From Glebionis coronaria (lineage: Eukaryota; Streptophyta; Magnoliopsida; Asterales; Asteraceae): a stretch of DNA of 64,000 bases. The stretch spans positions 498,625,627 through 498,689,626 of the forward strand of contig CM046881.1 of NCBI GenBank assembly GCA_025667525.1, given 5' to 3'. Both the position numbers and the translations under genes were made by a program. Shown one piece after another: positions 20,719 to 32,737 of the stretch (its first letter is position 1; every line of letters begins with the position of its first letter). Below the pieces are notes generated by a model, which did not search any database, was not told where the DNA came from, and saw nothing but the letters and a program-made list of their open reading frames with translations.

Positions 20719-22393
20719 ATCACCAACAAACAGCTTATAAAAACACCTACAAACAACAAAAGTAACCTCGATCACATACTAACAATTACACTTACCATGG
20801 CTCCAGTTGCAAACAACGATTCCAATACGATCACTTCTGGTCTAGTCAAAGCGAAAACCCTGCCAAGGCGTGCATACGTCACGTTCTTGGCTGGAGACGG
20901 CGACTACTGGAAAGGTGTCGTCGGTCTAGCCAAGGGCTTACGTAAGGCCAAGTCCGTCTACCCACTTGTCGTAGCCATACTTCCCGATGTTCCGATGGAC
21001 CATCGTAAGAAGTTGTTGTCACAAGGATGCATTATTCGAGAGATCGAACCTGTGTACCCACCCGAAAACCAGACTCAGTTTGCTATGGCGTATTATGTCA
21101 TTAATTACTCCAAGCTACGTATATGGGAGGTAATTATATGTCCTTATTTTTCATTATGTTTTAGTTTAGTTAGGATGACATGTTAATCTTATTCGAGTTT
21201 ATGTATCCCGTTTTATTTTTTTCCGAGCGATTCAACTGTACAATAATAGCCCAGCCACAATTTTGAGTTTATTTAATTATGTCTGATTGCGAGCTAGGGT
21301 ATTTCAATTCAATTGCTAACTTTTAAACGTAATTTTTGCAGTTTGTAGAGTATAGCAAGATGATATATTTAGATGGGGATATACAAGTGTTTGACAACAT
21401 TGATCATCTCTTCGACATGCCAGACGGCCATTTTTACGCAGTCATGGACTGTTTCTGTGAGCGAAATTGGAGAAACAGTCCACAATACCAAATCGGGTAT
21501 TGCCAACAGTCACCCGAAAAGGTCCAATGGCCAGAAGAGAAACTTGGCCCAAAACCCGCGTTGTACTTCAACGCTGGCATGTTTGTTTACGAGCCAAGTC
21601 TCTCAACCTACCATGAGCTCCTTGAGTCAGTAAAGAAAACTCCACCAACACTATTTGCGGAACAAGATTTCTTGAACATGTTTTTCAGAGACATATACAA
21701 GCCTATCCCTACGGAATACAACTTGATCTTGGCAATGCTTTGGCGTCACCCCGAGAACTTTGACCTTGAGAAGGTCAAAGTGGTGCATTATTGTGCTGAT
21801 GGGTCTAAGCCATGGAGGTACACTGGGAAAGAAGATAATATGGACCGGGAAGATATTAAGATGTTGGTGAAGAAGTGGTGGGACATTTACAATGACGAGT
21901 CCTTGGATTACTGGAGGATCCGTGGTGACTTTATGCCCGTTATGATGTTGGATAAACCGGCGCGTGTCCTTCCTAAGAAGGGTAGTCGCTACGTGACTGC
22001 CCCATCAGCGGCATAACCTATATTTGGTTAATGATGGATCAAATAAATATCATAGGTTATGTTTATGTTAAGTTTTTTTCTTTCTCTAATATAAGCTTCT
22101 CAAACTCCTGTGTTTTTAGAGTTTTGAGAGAACTAGTGATCATTAGAAGCAATATTCAGTGAGGTGGGATTTATTTTCTTTTTTTCTGAAGTAATTTTCG
22201 GTTCTTTTGGTGTGGGATTGTAACTTAGGGTTTCCAAGAAAATATAAATGGGAAATTCATACTTATATATTTTCAAATTATTATTGTCTTATTTAGGCCT
22301 TAAGTATTATGATGTTTATATGTAGATTGTAAGTGGATAATCTTTTGATGTATGCATGACCATAAACCGTTCCAACGTTATATACTAGGGTTT
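20719..22393 (+). repeat. Inverted duplication, arm B (carries galactinol synthase copy 2)
   Basis: Counterpart of 197-1713. Similarity begins at ATCACCAACAAAC in the leader and runs through exon 1, the intron ends, exon 2 and the 3' flank to about 22393. The arms differ mainly by an internal intron deletion of about 109 bp in copy 1 and small 3'-flank indels. Confidence 0.85.
20797..22016 (+). CDS. GolS: Galactinol synthase, copy 2 (exons 20797-21129 and 21342-22016)
   Basis: Same enzyme and 335-residue length as copy 1. The intron (21130-21341, 212 bp) is phase 0 with GT and AG ends and splits WE from FVEYSK. Seen: an N-terminal GT8 core beginning RAYVTFLAGDGDYWKGVVGL, the PPENQTQFAMAYYVINYSKL block, metal-binding DGD at 122-124, LYFNAGMFVYEPS, AMLWRHPEN, the HYCADGSKPW region (H260, G265, K267) and the terminal APSAA. 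It keeps glycines in exon 1 that copy 1 has lost and has an intact TATA box and leader. It is therefore the better candidate for the working gene, supplying galactinol for raffinose-family sugars in stress or seed maturation. About 20 residues differ between the copies. Confidence 0.96.
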
Positions 22394-22553
22394 CCAGCAA
22401 AATGCAAAATGTAAATGGGAAATTCATACTCAAATCCGGCCTTGGTGATTTAATATTAAATATTATTCAGAACATGACCTGTGTGTTCTATAATTAAACT
22501 TTATAATCAAACGTTACATATTAGGGTTTCCAGCAAAATGTAAATGGGAAACT
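22226..22553. repeat. Three direct repeats in the 3' flank of copy 2
   Basis: TAGGGTTTCCAGCAAAATG followed by TAAATGGGAAATTC occurs at 22226-22262, 22386-22430 and 22522-22553. The last two copies are preceded by a related ACGTTATATA / ACGTTACATA motif. A diverged copy lies beside copy 1 near 280-312. This is a small dispersed duplication of about 35-45 bp. Confidence 0.75.
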
Positions 22554-23241
22554 CTCGTGGCGTAATGTGTTGATCGAATCCAACCACCTGCAATTGATGT
22601 TTTACCTGAATTATATAAACTAAACACATAAAAAAATGTCGGTAACACGAGTAAAGATTTGATAGGGAAACAAGGAATTGACGACGTCTATGATGTTAGA
22701 ATGTTTCTACCAATTTTGGGGTCAAACACATGCCAACTAAATAGATATTGCGGGACACATTTTGGTCGTAGAAGTCATAGACACATGTAATGTTCATATT
22801 TAATACTAGTTGGATATAATTATATCATCATTTTAGCAGTCATTGTGTTTCATGAACCGTCGGTACTATTTTATGTTATCTCAAACTTGACTATGGTTAT
22901 ACGGTTAATTAAGGTCGGTTGCTTAGACGTTTTTAACTATCTATCAAAGGTTATTTTAATACTCGAAACCAGACTGTACTAGGTGGTAAACCGGACATAT
23001 GGTTACCTAATGAACGATCACCCGCGATTCAGATTATGGTTAACAATTTTGTAAGTTTAATCGAGTTGAAGTTTATAAATAATAACATGGTTGCTAGAAA
23101 TAAAATTAGTACTGGTTTTATATTATATTATCAGTATTAAGATTGTTTAATACTGGTCAAAATATTATTAATACTGGTTGTGATCAAGTACACTTAGACA
23201 AAATGAACAGACATATTCTTAATGCTGGTTGTGATAATCAA
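22554..23241. other. Intergenic DNA, nothing recognised
   Basis: No coding or repeat-terminal features. Close to the Copia-4 LTR, two copies of a TTAATRCTGGTTGTGAT motif occur (about 23168 and 23220). Confidence 0.5.
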
Positions 23242-23688
23242 TGTTGGTAAAGAAGATAAAGACTGAAAGCGTGTGTTATACTGACAGAAGATCTTTTGGT
23301 TCAAGATAAAGGTTGAAGGTATATTAGTTATCATGATAAGATGTGTTTTGTATATCTTTTTGGTTTATTTTATGCTTATCTTGTAAAGGACTCCTTATGC
23401 TATAAAAGAAGGTCTTAGGTTTTAGTTTGATTCATTCATACTCTTACATATTGATTATTAGCTTTAAGTTCTGTAACCCTAGTACTTTTACAGAGTACTC
23501 ATATCATTAATATTAAGGCTATTGGTGAAACTCTTGTCACATACATACTGTTTAATCTTTATAACATCAAAGAGTAGTTTCCACATACTCTTTAGTGATC
23601 ATTCAAAGTTTCTACCAAGTCTTTATAGGATTTATCATGTGTAGTCTAAGTTTACAAGCTAGACTAACAAGATCACAAGGGATCAACA
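23242..23688 (+). repeat. Copia-4 5' LTR (approximate)
   Basis: Begins TGTTGGTAAAGAAG, resembling TGTTGGAATGATTG at 51976, and ends CA just before the primer site. A TGCTATAAAAGAAGG promoter-like element at about 23400 matches TGCTATAAATCC in the 3' LTR. Overall LTR similarity is low by eye, so the limits are tentative. Confidence 0.5.
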
Positions 23689-23690
23689 AG

Positions 23691-23702
23691 TGGAATAAGA
23701 GC
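23691..23702 (+). other. Degenerate tRNA-Met primer-binding site of Copia-4
   Basis: TGGAATAAGAGC compares with the usual TGGTATCAGAGC, with two changes. It sits two bases after the predicted LTR end. Confidence 0.6.
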
Positions 23703-23755
23703 TTGTTGAGAAGCTTGATCTTGAAGGTTATTCAAGAACTCTTTTTACTAAAGAG

Positions 23756-26340
23756 ATGAATTCAGAGACTGCACAACTCAACACAATGAACAAAGTTCCA
23801 GTCTTCAAACAAGGAGAGTTTGAAGAATGGAAATTCAGATTCACTTAGTTTGTACAGTCGTGCAACTTGAATCTTTGGGAAATCATTGTCCATGAAGACA
23901 CACACGCACCAAACCGAACTCACTCAGGTTGACCAAAAGAAAAGATCAAATGATATGAAAGCTAGAATCCTAGTTATGCTAGCAATACCAATTGAGCATA
24001 TTCTGGCTTTCCAATAGCATAGGAGTGCAAAACTAATGTTTGATGCTTTTGTTATAAGGTTTGGAGGAAATGATTCCACATAGAAAGTAAAGAAGGCATT
24101 ATTGAAGTCCATGTTTGAAAACTTCAATGCAAATGACTCAGAATATTTGGACTCCATTTATTAGACTTCAAGGGATTGTGAGTAAACTAATCACTCTAGG
24201 AGGAAAAGCTGAGCAAAAAGATATAAATTCTAAATTTCTTAGAAGCATGTCATCTGAAATGGCTATTGAAGTATCCATATGGGAGAACATAGATGATATT
24301 GATCAGGTCAATATAGATGATCTGTACAGTAATTTTAAAGCGGTTGAACATAAACTTAAGAGAAAGACATGATTATCCTCAAATGTCACTAATCCTGTAT
24401 TCATATCCAACAAAAATAATAGTCTTAGTTATGGTAAAAGGACTAGTATTGCTAGTACATCTATTAATTCTAGTAGCACTTCAATTAATGCTGTTGGATT
24501 AAGTGATGACACTATGCATTTTTGTCTAATCACAAAAATGTATCTGTGATGGTTACGGAGGACCTTCAGCAACTTGATGATGATCACCTGGAAGAATTAG
24601 AGATTAAGAATGAATTGGCTTTTCTTAGTACGAGAGCAAGAAGATTTCTCAAGAAAAAAGGGAAGCAAATCACTCTTAATGCTAGTGATAAAGTAGGCTT
24701 TGATAAATCAAAGGTGGAATATTACAATTGCCATGAGAAAGGAAAATTTTCAAATGAATGTAAGAGTGCAATCAGAAATCCACAAGAAGGAAAGATGTCC
24801 ATTGAAGAAATTTCCTCAAAAGATTTGATCGCAATTGATAGAACTGGTGCTGACTGGCAGTTCATGGAGAGTGAAGACGATACTGGAAACCTGGCTCTCA
24901 TGGCAATATCAGATTATGAGGTAATTATTAACAAACAATGAACTATTGCTTTTCAAGAAAAATTAATGAATTGTAAAAGTATTCTGATAATAAAACCAAA
25001 AACTATGACTCTTATGAGAGTAAAATAACAAGCTATACGGAGAGTGTTGTTAGGTTAGAAGAACAAATTAGATGTTATAAGGAACAAGAATAGCCTTTAA
25101 AGATTCCATTATTCTTCTAAAAAGAGAAATAGTTGCTCAAACTTATTTTAAGTCTAAACTAGAGGCTAGTGACATTGCTAAACTTGAAAGTTAATTAAAA
25201 TTCAAAAGTTTTGAAAATGCTACTAAAAACCTAGAAAAGATAATTGATAGTCAGGTTCCTGAAAAATGAAAATAGGGTTTAGGCTACAATGGTGATTACC
25301 ATGTTGTTGAGCCTCCACTTATTTATTTTCCTTCCTTGTAAGATTTGGTATCTTCCGGTCTTCTAGAATTCTAACATTACAAGGAACCAAAGTATGAGCC
25401 TATTAAGATAAAAGAAATAAAAAAGGATGATAATGTTATTCTTGCCACTACTAATGTTAAAACTTCACAGGATACACCCGTCTACATCACTAGTACTAGA
25501 AATTGTTCTCCTATATCTGATAGTTCTAGTAATTTCGAAAAGGTGGGTGAAAAGATTGATGTTGAAATTACTAAAAAATTGAATCCCAATGCACCAAAGT
25601 ACAAGCATATTAAGAAAACTGTTAAGTATGTTGAGAGTATAGGGGTAAACAACCTAGAGGGAATCAAAGAAACTATAACTATCAAAAATCACAACAGATA
25701 GGAGAAGGGTTGTTATGTATAACAAAGCATGCTACTTATGTGGGAGTTTTGGTTACTTGAAAGCTAGGTGTGGTCTCAAGAATAAAGCTGGGGTAGGAAA
25801 TGATAGGTCTAACATTAAGGCCACGTGTAGTAATGATTGTCATGCTAATACTGATGGAAAAAAGTCATTTTATCCTAGCAGGTCCTTTACCAGTTTCAAC
25901 CCAAGTGCTAAACCAAAGCTATTTAAAGCACAACAAAACAATAGAGGATAATTTTAGAGAAAACCAGTTTTAAACACTCAAAATTGAAATCAAAAGTTTA
26001 ATACTAGCACAAATTTTAATTATGGCAGGCCAGATATTAATGCTGGTAGGCCAAATTTTAATTCTGGTAAGCCAAGATTTGATTCTGGTAACTCAAATCT
26101 TAATACATGTTTTCAAAAGACAATTTGGTTCAATAAAATTAGGCCAAATTCAAGAGTATTAAACAAAATAAGGGAAAGTGGAAATGGGTTTAATGCTTTT
26201 AAGCCCTCAACATGTTGGGTTTGTAAACCTAACAAACCTAATGGTGCATCAACTGTTTACAAAGACTAAATTACATTGATGCACGAGGCCGATCCAAGTG
26301 TGTTATGGCTTGGTCCCCCCAAAGAAACTAAGTAGTTTTT
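23756..26340 (+). pseudogene. Copia-4 gag region, multiply interrupted
   Basis: Starts MNSETAQLNTMNKVPVFKQG and continues EFEEWKFRFT before an in-frame TAG. Further gag (UBN2-like) sequence resumes in shifted frames around 23935-24372 (RLQGIVSKLITLGG, then LRSMSSEMAIEV). A first zinc knuckle at about 24717 has lost its first Cys and its His (YYNCHEKGKFSNEC). A second at about 25727 has Tyr for His (CYLCGSFGYLKARC). Downstream lies an Asn/Gly-rich segment with 7-residue repeats. Many stops; clearly dead. Confidence 0.85.
26002..26105 (+). repeat. 21-bp tandem repeat coding for heptapeptides in the Copia-4 gag region
   Basis: Three to four units in register with the gag frame: GRPDINA, GRPNFNS, GKPRFDS. 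The DNA unit is about GCCAAATTTTAATTCTGGTAA. It was a coding repeat, as period 21 preserves frame. Confidence 0.75.
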
Positions 26341-26381
26341 TTACTTGTGTAGGGTATTTCGCTACAAGAGCTTAAAGAAGA

Positions 26382-26596
26382 ATGATACTTTGATAGTGGA
26401 TGCTCTAGGCACATGACTGAGAACTTGGAGTTTTTGGAGGATCAACTCATGGTAAAATATATGGTAAAGGTACATTCAAGACGGTCATTATTGACTTTGA
26501 GGATGTGTACTATGTGAAGGAGCTTTAGTATAATCTTTTTAGCATATCTCAGATATGTTACAAAAATACTTATGTACTTTTTACTGAACAAAATGT
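26382..26596 (+). pseudogene. Copia-4 aspartic protease remnant
   Basis: Encodes a DSGCSRHMT active-site segment preceded by a TGA where a Trp is usual in this family. Downstream sequence is out of frame before integrase begins. Too degraded to delimit precisely. Confidence 0.7.
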
Positions 26597-27540
26597 GTGG
26601 TTCTTTTACCAGAATTTATGATGCTTGATGATAATCAGATACTTTTTAGAGTCTCAAGAAAGAAAAACATGTATTGTATTGATATGAAGAACATGATTCA
26701 TAAAGAAGGGTTAACTGCTCTAGTTGCACATGCTACATCTGATGAGTCAATGCTTTGGCATAAGAGGCTTGATCATGCAAACTTCAAGAATATCAATAAA
26801 CTTGTTCAAGAAAACTTGGCTAGAGGTTTTCCTTCCAAACGGTTTCTCAATGACCAAACCTGTGTTGCATGTCTTAAAGGAAAGCAACACAGAGCTTCTT
26901 ATAAGTCCAAAATCATAAACTCTACTTCTAAACCTCTTGAAATTCTTCATATGGATTTATTTAGACCTACCTTTTTGTACAGTCTAAATAATAAAAAGTA
27001 TTGTTTAGTGATTACTATAGATTTCAGTAGATTTACCTTGGTGTTCTTTCTTAAGACTAAGGATGAGACACCTCACATTCTCGAAATCTTTATTATTGAA
27101 ATTGAAAATCGCACTAAGGATTCTGTCAAGGCAATTAAATGTGATAATGGAAGAGAGTTCAAGAACAAGGGGATGAATGGTTTTTGTGAAGCCAAAGGGA
27201 TTAGAAGGGAGTTCAATATTGCAAGAATTCCACAACAGAATGGAGTTGTTGAGAGAAGAAATAGAACTCTCAGAAAAGCTGCAAGGACCATGCTGGTGAT
27301 TCAAAATTGCCTACTCATTTTTAGGCAGAAGCTATCAATAGGTTCTTGGTTGTTAAACCTCATAACAAGACCCCTTATGATATATTTAAAAGAAGAGCTC
27401 TTACACTACATCACTTAACACCTTTTGGGTGTCATGTGACTACTCTTAATACCTTGGATCATTTGGGAAAGTTTGATGGGAAGTCTGATGAAGGTCTTTT
27501 AGTCGGGTATTCTTTGAATAGTAAAGCGTATAGACTTTAG
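26597..27540 (+). pseudogene. Copia-4 integrase
   Basis: The longest open piece of this element. It has the gag-pre-integrase region (MLWHKRLDHANFKNINKL with CVACLKGKQHR) and a core with D in ILHMDLF, D in IKCDNGREF and E in GVVERRNRT. A frameshift after about 27300 moves the rest (NKTPYDIFKRR, then FGCHVTTLNTLDHLGKFDGK) to the next frame, ending at a stop at 27538. The catalytic residues survive even though the element is broken. Confidence 0.9.
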
Positions 27541-28125
27541 AATCTTAGAACAAAACAGGTTGAGGAAAGTCTGTACATTAGGTTCTTGGAAAATAAATTT
27601 ATTAATGCAGGATTTGGGTCTGAATGCATGTCTGACATTGACACTCTATCAAACACAATGAATTATGTGTTAATTGTTGCAGGTACAAACACTAATAATG
27701 TTGTAGGTTAAGAAGATGAGGTTATTATATTACCACTTCTAGATTGTGATTTTAGGCTTCCAAAAGATGCAAGTACTAAAAATAAGGATGTGTTAGCTGA
27801 TGCACCTAATACAAACAGTGAAGCTACAAATAGCATTGATGCATCTACTACTGTTATACCAAAGGTTAATACAGGTAGTACAAATCTTAATACTGGTAGT
27901 ACAAATTCTAATGCCGGTCATAGAAAGATGATGTATCCACCAGATCTTGACTAAGATAATGATGATTTTCATGATAGTACTTCAGATGTCTAGGAAGATG
28001 CTGATGTTAGCAACTTGCGAGTTCTTACATAGTACCCTAAACACCAGGTACAAAACTAGACTGATAAAATATCATAAGTTGGAAAATGTTATTGGTGATG
28101 TTAAATCTCCTGTGTAAACAAGGAA
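27541..28125 (+). other. Copia-4 integrase-RT linker, up to the insertion point
   Basis: Degraded linker without a recognised domain. At about 27866-27920 it carries a 21-bp tandem repeat (AATACTGGTAGTACAAATCT unit; NTGSTNL heptapeptides). The linker is cut after AGGAA at 28121-28125, and element X starts at 28126. Confidence 0.7.
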
Positions 28126-28675
28126 TGTAACACCCTCTCCGATAAAGAGACAAAGTGACACGTTATGATGTAATATCAGAAACATATAAAACGCAAGGGA
28201 AAGTCTTAATTTATTATATATCTAAATAATTCTACAAAGAGTACAAATCCTAAATATGAGGGTACAAAATTCATAACTCAAAAGATAAAGGTCTTCAAAA
28301 CATTTCATTAAGACGCTAGGGTGACTCTAAGGTAGCTCTCTAACACAAACTCTTACTTCCTAGCTTCCCACTTAAAACCTTCCGCAGGAAAAGAAAACGC
28401 GGCTGAGCTAACGCTCAGTGAACATATATAATATAAAGGCTATAAAGAAGAAGATATTTAATGAAATCTGTGATCATAAGTCATAAGGATTTCAATGTAG
28501 TGGGGTAATAAGGAATATCAAGTAAAAGGATAACGAAAGTGTAAAGGAAATGCTCACGAGCTCACATAATGTCTAAACATGTTACATGAATAGACCTAAA
28601 CAACCATACGACATAATCACATAAGTGTACATGGGGAGCAACTCCCATGTACCGGAAGCGATATGGGTGTATTGC
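28126..28675 (-). repeat. Element X left (3') LTR, first part
   Basis: Aligns with 47884 to about 48350 (both begin TGTAACACCCnCTCCGATAAA). Interrupted at 28675/28676 by Athila-1 and resumes at 45070 after the duplicated ATTGC. Confidence 0.85.
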
Positions 28676-31600
28676 TCATGGTTGTAAAATTACACTTGTT
28701 TTAGGAAAAACAAGATGTAACAAGCGTAAGTACGACGGTTTAGGAAAACCGTGCACAAATGACCCAAAGTGGGGATCGTTCTCAAGGAGGCTAGTGTGTT
28801 GTGTAAGAAATGATTAATGATGAGGTTATGATTTATGAGAAAAGAAAAATAGAAAAGAGATTAGAAGAGAATGACGGTTATGATTATTAATTAAACTAAG
28901 ACGATAAGTCGTTCACGTAAAACCGTAAAAAGTGACCAAAATTAAAAATTGCCCTAAAAACTCCTAGAAAATTGCAATAAATCCTAAAAAATGTAATTAG
29001 AGTTTACAAAAAATCAAAAATCACTCAAACCGTTTATTTAATTAAATATTAATTTTTTAATGCTAATTAAAGCCCAAAAAATTAATTTAATTAACAAAAA
29101 GCCCAAAATGAGATTTTTTAACTTGTAAACCTCTAAAATGACTTAACTAAATTTAAAACTATTTTTTATAAATTTTAAAATCAATTAAAACTATTTAAAA
29201 ACAGTTAAAAGCTATTAAATTTTAAAATAATTCTAAAAATTAATCTAATGACAATAAAATATATCTAAAAATTGTAAAATTCCTAACTTAATGTATTTGA
29301 ACTAAGAAAAATGAAAAACTTAGAAAAATCTAAATTTTAATTTTTAATAATAAAATAATAATAAAATATTAATAAAAATTCAAAATTAATAAAAAATTCT
29401 AAAAAGTTGCAAAATAGTTTATTTTAACCTAAATAGAACAAAAATGGACTTGAAATTACAAAAATACCCCTATTGGGCCTTAAACCGAGCTAAATGACAA
29501 AACAGTCCCTTAATGGGCTTAGAATTGGGCCCAATAAGAAAAAGTCAACCAAATAAGCCCAAAAATTCCAGTCTGACTTCAAATTTGATTTTAAGAATAA
29601 AACTCTGAAGGCCCAAAAGCTGAAAATGTGTTTAAGCTAGCTTATTCTTAATGGGCTTTTTGGCCCATTAAGCTATAAGCTGATGCCATAAGCTAAAAAT
29701 TGACAAACAAGCTTCTTTTGAGTTACCAAAGGGATATGTGAAAAGAAAATTTGAAAAAGCACAAGAGATAAGCCTGAAATAAGCCAAGACTCTTTTCACA
29801 AAAACGACAAAATAGTTGTTTTTGAGTTCTAGACCACCTCAAGTGCTGATTCAAGTTTCAAAAGGTTTTAAATGACTTAATTAAGCAAAATAATCAATAA
29901 GTTTTCCAATAAGCACAAGCAATAAGCCATAATAAGCAATTAAGCACTTATGTAAAAGTCAACTTGATGAGTTTTCTAGTCAAAATTAAAAGTCAAACCC
30001 TAATAAGCTCTAAATCAAATCAATGGGTCAAATAAGGAAGATCTATCACAAAAAATAAGTTGTTGTAAGTATGGATAAGCCAAAATGGCTTATGAATAAG
30101 TTGTTTGATAAATTACACTAGCAGGGGCTAGTTTTGGAGGTTCAGCAGTGGGAAAAGTTTCCACTGCTTGACCTTTTTGACTTTTGTGACTTTTTTGTGG
30201 ATTCAGGTTAAGCAAAGGCACCCAAGTGATCAGTTAATCAAAAGGAGTCAATAACAACAATCAAATCACAATTTCAATTAGCCAATCAATACATTTTAAT
30301 CAAAAGATCACTAGACCTTGGCCAGATATGAATTATAAGCAGTTTTCTCCAAATAAGCACTTTTAGCAAGATTAAGCCAGCCAAACTTCACAAAATGCAT
30401 ACACAAGCTATAAATAATTCAAATGAACAAATATAAACAGGTTTCATGCATTGATTCAAAGTCTAGATCCAGATTCAAGCAAATGAAGGTTACTGATGAA
30501 CAAGAACAAGTAGTTATGATACTTTGCTAATATACTTGACCACAAATCCAATTTCAAACACTCAAATCTTCTTAAGAGGTTACACAAACTTTTATTTAAC
30601 ACTTGTTAGCCCTAAACATGCATACACTCTAGGTGTTTCAAAAATCTTAGGTCAAAATAAGCAAAATCAAGTGAGTTATAGCATAATCTTTGATTTGATG
30701 TTTTAATGCGGAAAACTTGCAGATATTAGCACACAACCAAGTATTAAGCAGATACAAACACTAAACAACACCTTCCAATAACTCAAAAACAACTTATGCA
30801 CTTAAACAGGTTAACCCAAACACCCTTTATCTTTTTCAAATCCAAATTTAACAAAGTATAAGTGTGATTTAGTGTTATCGAAGACCAATCAAACACAATA
30901 ACAAGTATATTATGCAGTATCAAGAAAGATTAAGCCATAAAAACAACAAGAACAATAGCAGAACTCAAAATCACAAAATTCAAGTATTTTGACAGATTTT
31001 TGGGTTCAAGAACTCAAACCTCATGAATGTACATCAACACTCACAAATTTTTGAGCTGATGTGCCTAGCAAAACAAGGCACAAGCTTCCACAACAAAGCT
31101 GCTAAGATTCAACAAGGTTAGAACAAAAATATGAAAATCAGAAATGTGAAAAGGGCTTGATTGATGCAACCTTTGTACCCACTCTTTGATTATCCCCAAA
31201 CCACAAGCCTCACAACACCTTGATAACTCTTTATCAGGGTGCTATGATCAACTTATAGCCCAAAAATACCAAAGGTGTACCAAAGACTTAGCAAAATATC
31301 AAGATTTTTGGACTTTGAGCAATTCTTGCACAAAGTTTGGAAACAGGTTTTGAGATTCAACAATAGCAAACATATATCAATAAAAAGTAACTAAAAAGAT
31401 TGGCACTTGGAATTCGTCACACAATTCAAACACATTTCATTAAAATGAAGGAGGATTTACAGAATGTTAACCAAATAGAAAACCAAGAGCAACTGAAAAT
31501 GTAAAGCCTAAATGCCTTTATATAGGCTGCAAAGATGAACTAGAATGCATAAAAACGTAAACCCTAATCGTGTGAAGTCCCTGAAATGCCCCTTGAACTT

Positions 31601-32722
31601 TTGAAAATCTTAAACTCATGTGAACTTCTTTTGGCTGTTTGTGGACATGTGAGCTGTTGAAATTGCATCAAAGGTTCATATTAAGCTTAGATATGAAGCT
31701 GCTTTCTTAGGCGTTTGATGGCTGTCAAGGTTTTGGCTTCTTCTTTAAAGTGGTATAGCAGGGTGATACATGTGAGCTGTAGGATGATGTGGCACAAGGT
31801 TTATGGTTGGGTTTTAGTTTAGCACTACCTTAATCTTAAATCTAGAAAAGATTAAGAGTTAATTGCAAGTAATGAAGGAACACCCAATTTGATTATGAAC
31901 ATGAAGAACAGCCATTTGATCTTTGTTTGTGTTTAAATGTGGTGTTTAACGCGAATTAATAAACTAATCCGGATTAGTTTAAAAGCTGTTGTGAGTGGAG
32001 GGTGACATGGCCAAAAGATGAGCTCCCATTGGTGGAAAGGGTGAGTGGGGCACGTGTCACCCCCTTCACTGGACTATGTAACTTTTTTGTCGCCCATATT
32101 TAACCCCCCATCTTTTATAATTCTTTCAATTCAGTTTTATTTGGCAAAAACTGAATTTCCTTTTATAGCAAAGTTTTACTTTTCACACTTTTGCCCCAAA
32201 TACTTTTCCAAAGTATTTTTAGGGGTATTTCTTGCCATATGTTGATTCTTGAAGGGATGTTTTGGCATTTTCTTCAAAGATTATGGTCTTGACTTGTATG
32301 ATTGACTTTTTGGAGGACTAGTATTGACAAGTCTTGATTTACGAGGGATCATTCTTGCCAATTTTTCCAAGTGGAGGGCCCTTTTTATAAATTTGACAAA
32401 CTTTAATGACCAATCTTGTAATTATGAATAAACAAGGGTTTAAAGTGTCAATTCTTCAATATTGGAGGACCCTTCTTGTACAATCTTCAAATCTTCAAGG
32501 GTTATTCTTAGAAAATCAACACTAGGGCTTGGTTCATTGTGCGGATTCGTTTCCCGTGTTCGTTTTTGCTTGTTTCTTGTGATCTTTTGTCATTTTCTCT
32601 ATATCCATACCTAAAATACACATGTAACAAACACAAGCATATATTTGGCATTTTTCATGATATTTTATGCATTTTAAAGCCCGTTTTGGACGATGAGACT
32701 ATGTATAAAAGCAGTCTCATCA
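28676..32722 (-). repeat. Athila-1 3' LTR
   Basis: About 4.05 kb. On the minus strand a TATATAAA box lies at 31524-31517 just upstream of GGCATTTAGGC. Other internal features: a perfect hairpin with stem CTTAATGGGC (29647-29656) and its complement (29663-29672), and an unusual density of AATAAGC-type motifs at about 29640-30420. No coding function is called in the LTR. Confidence 0.92.
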
Positions 32723-32737
32723 CTCCCCCATACTAAA
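32723..32737 (-). other. Athila-1 polypurine tract
   Basis: On the minus strand TTTAGTATGGGGGAG directly abuts the LTR start TGATG. The same sequence with one change is next to the Athila-2 LTR at 63955-63969. Confidence 0.85.

Noticed and set aside
30524..30706. 60-codon plus-strand frame repeated at 42872; also 32045 and 44351
   Set aside because: Within Athila LTRs and antisense to the element; duplicated with the LTRs.
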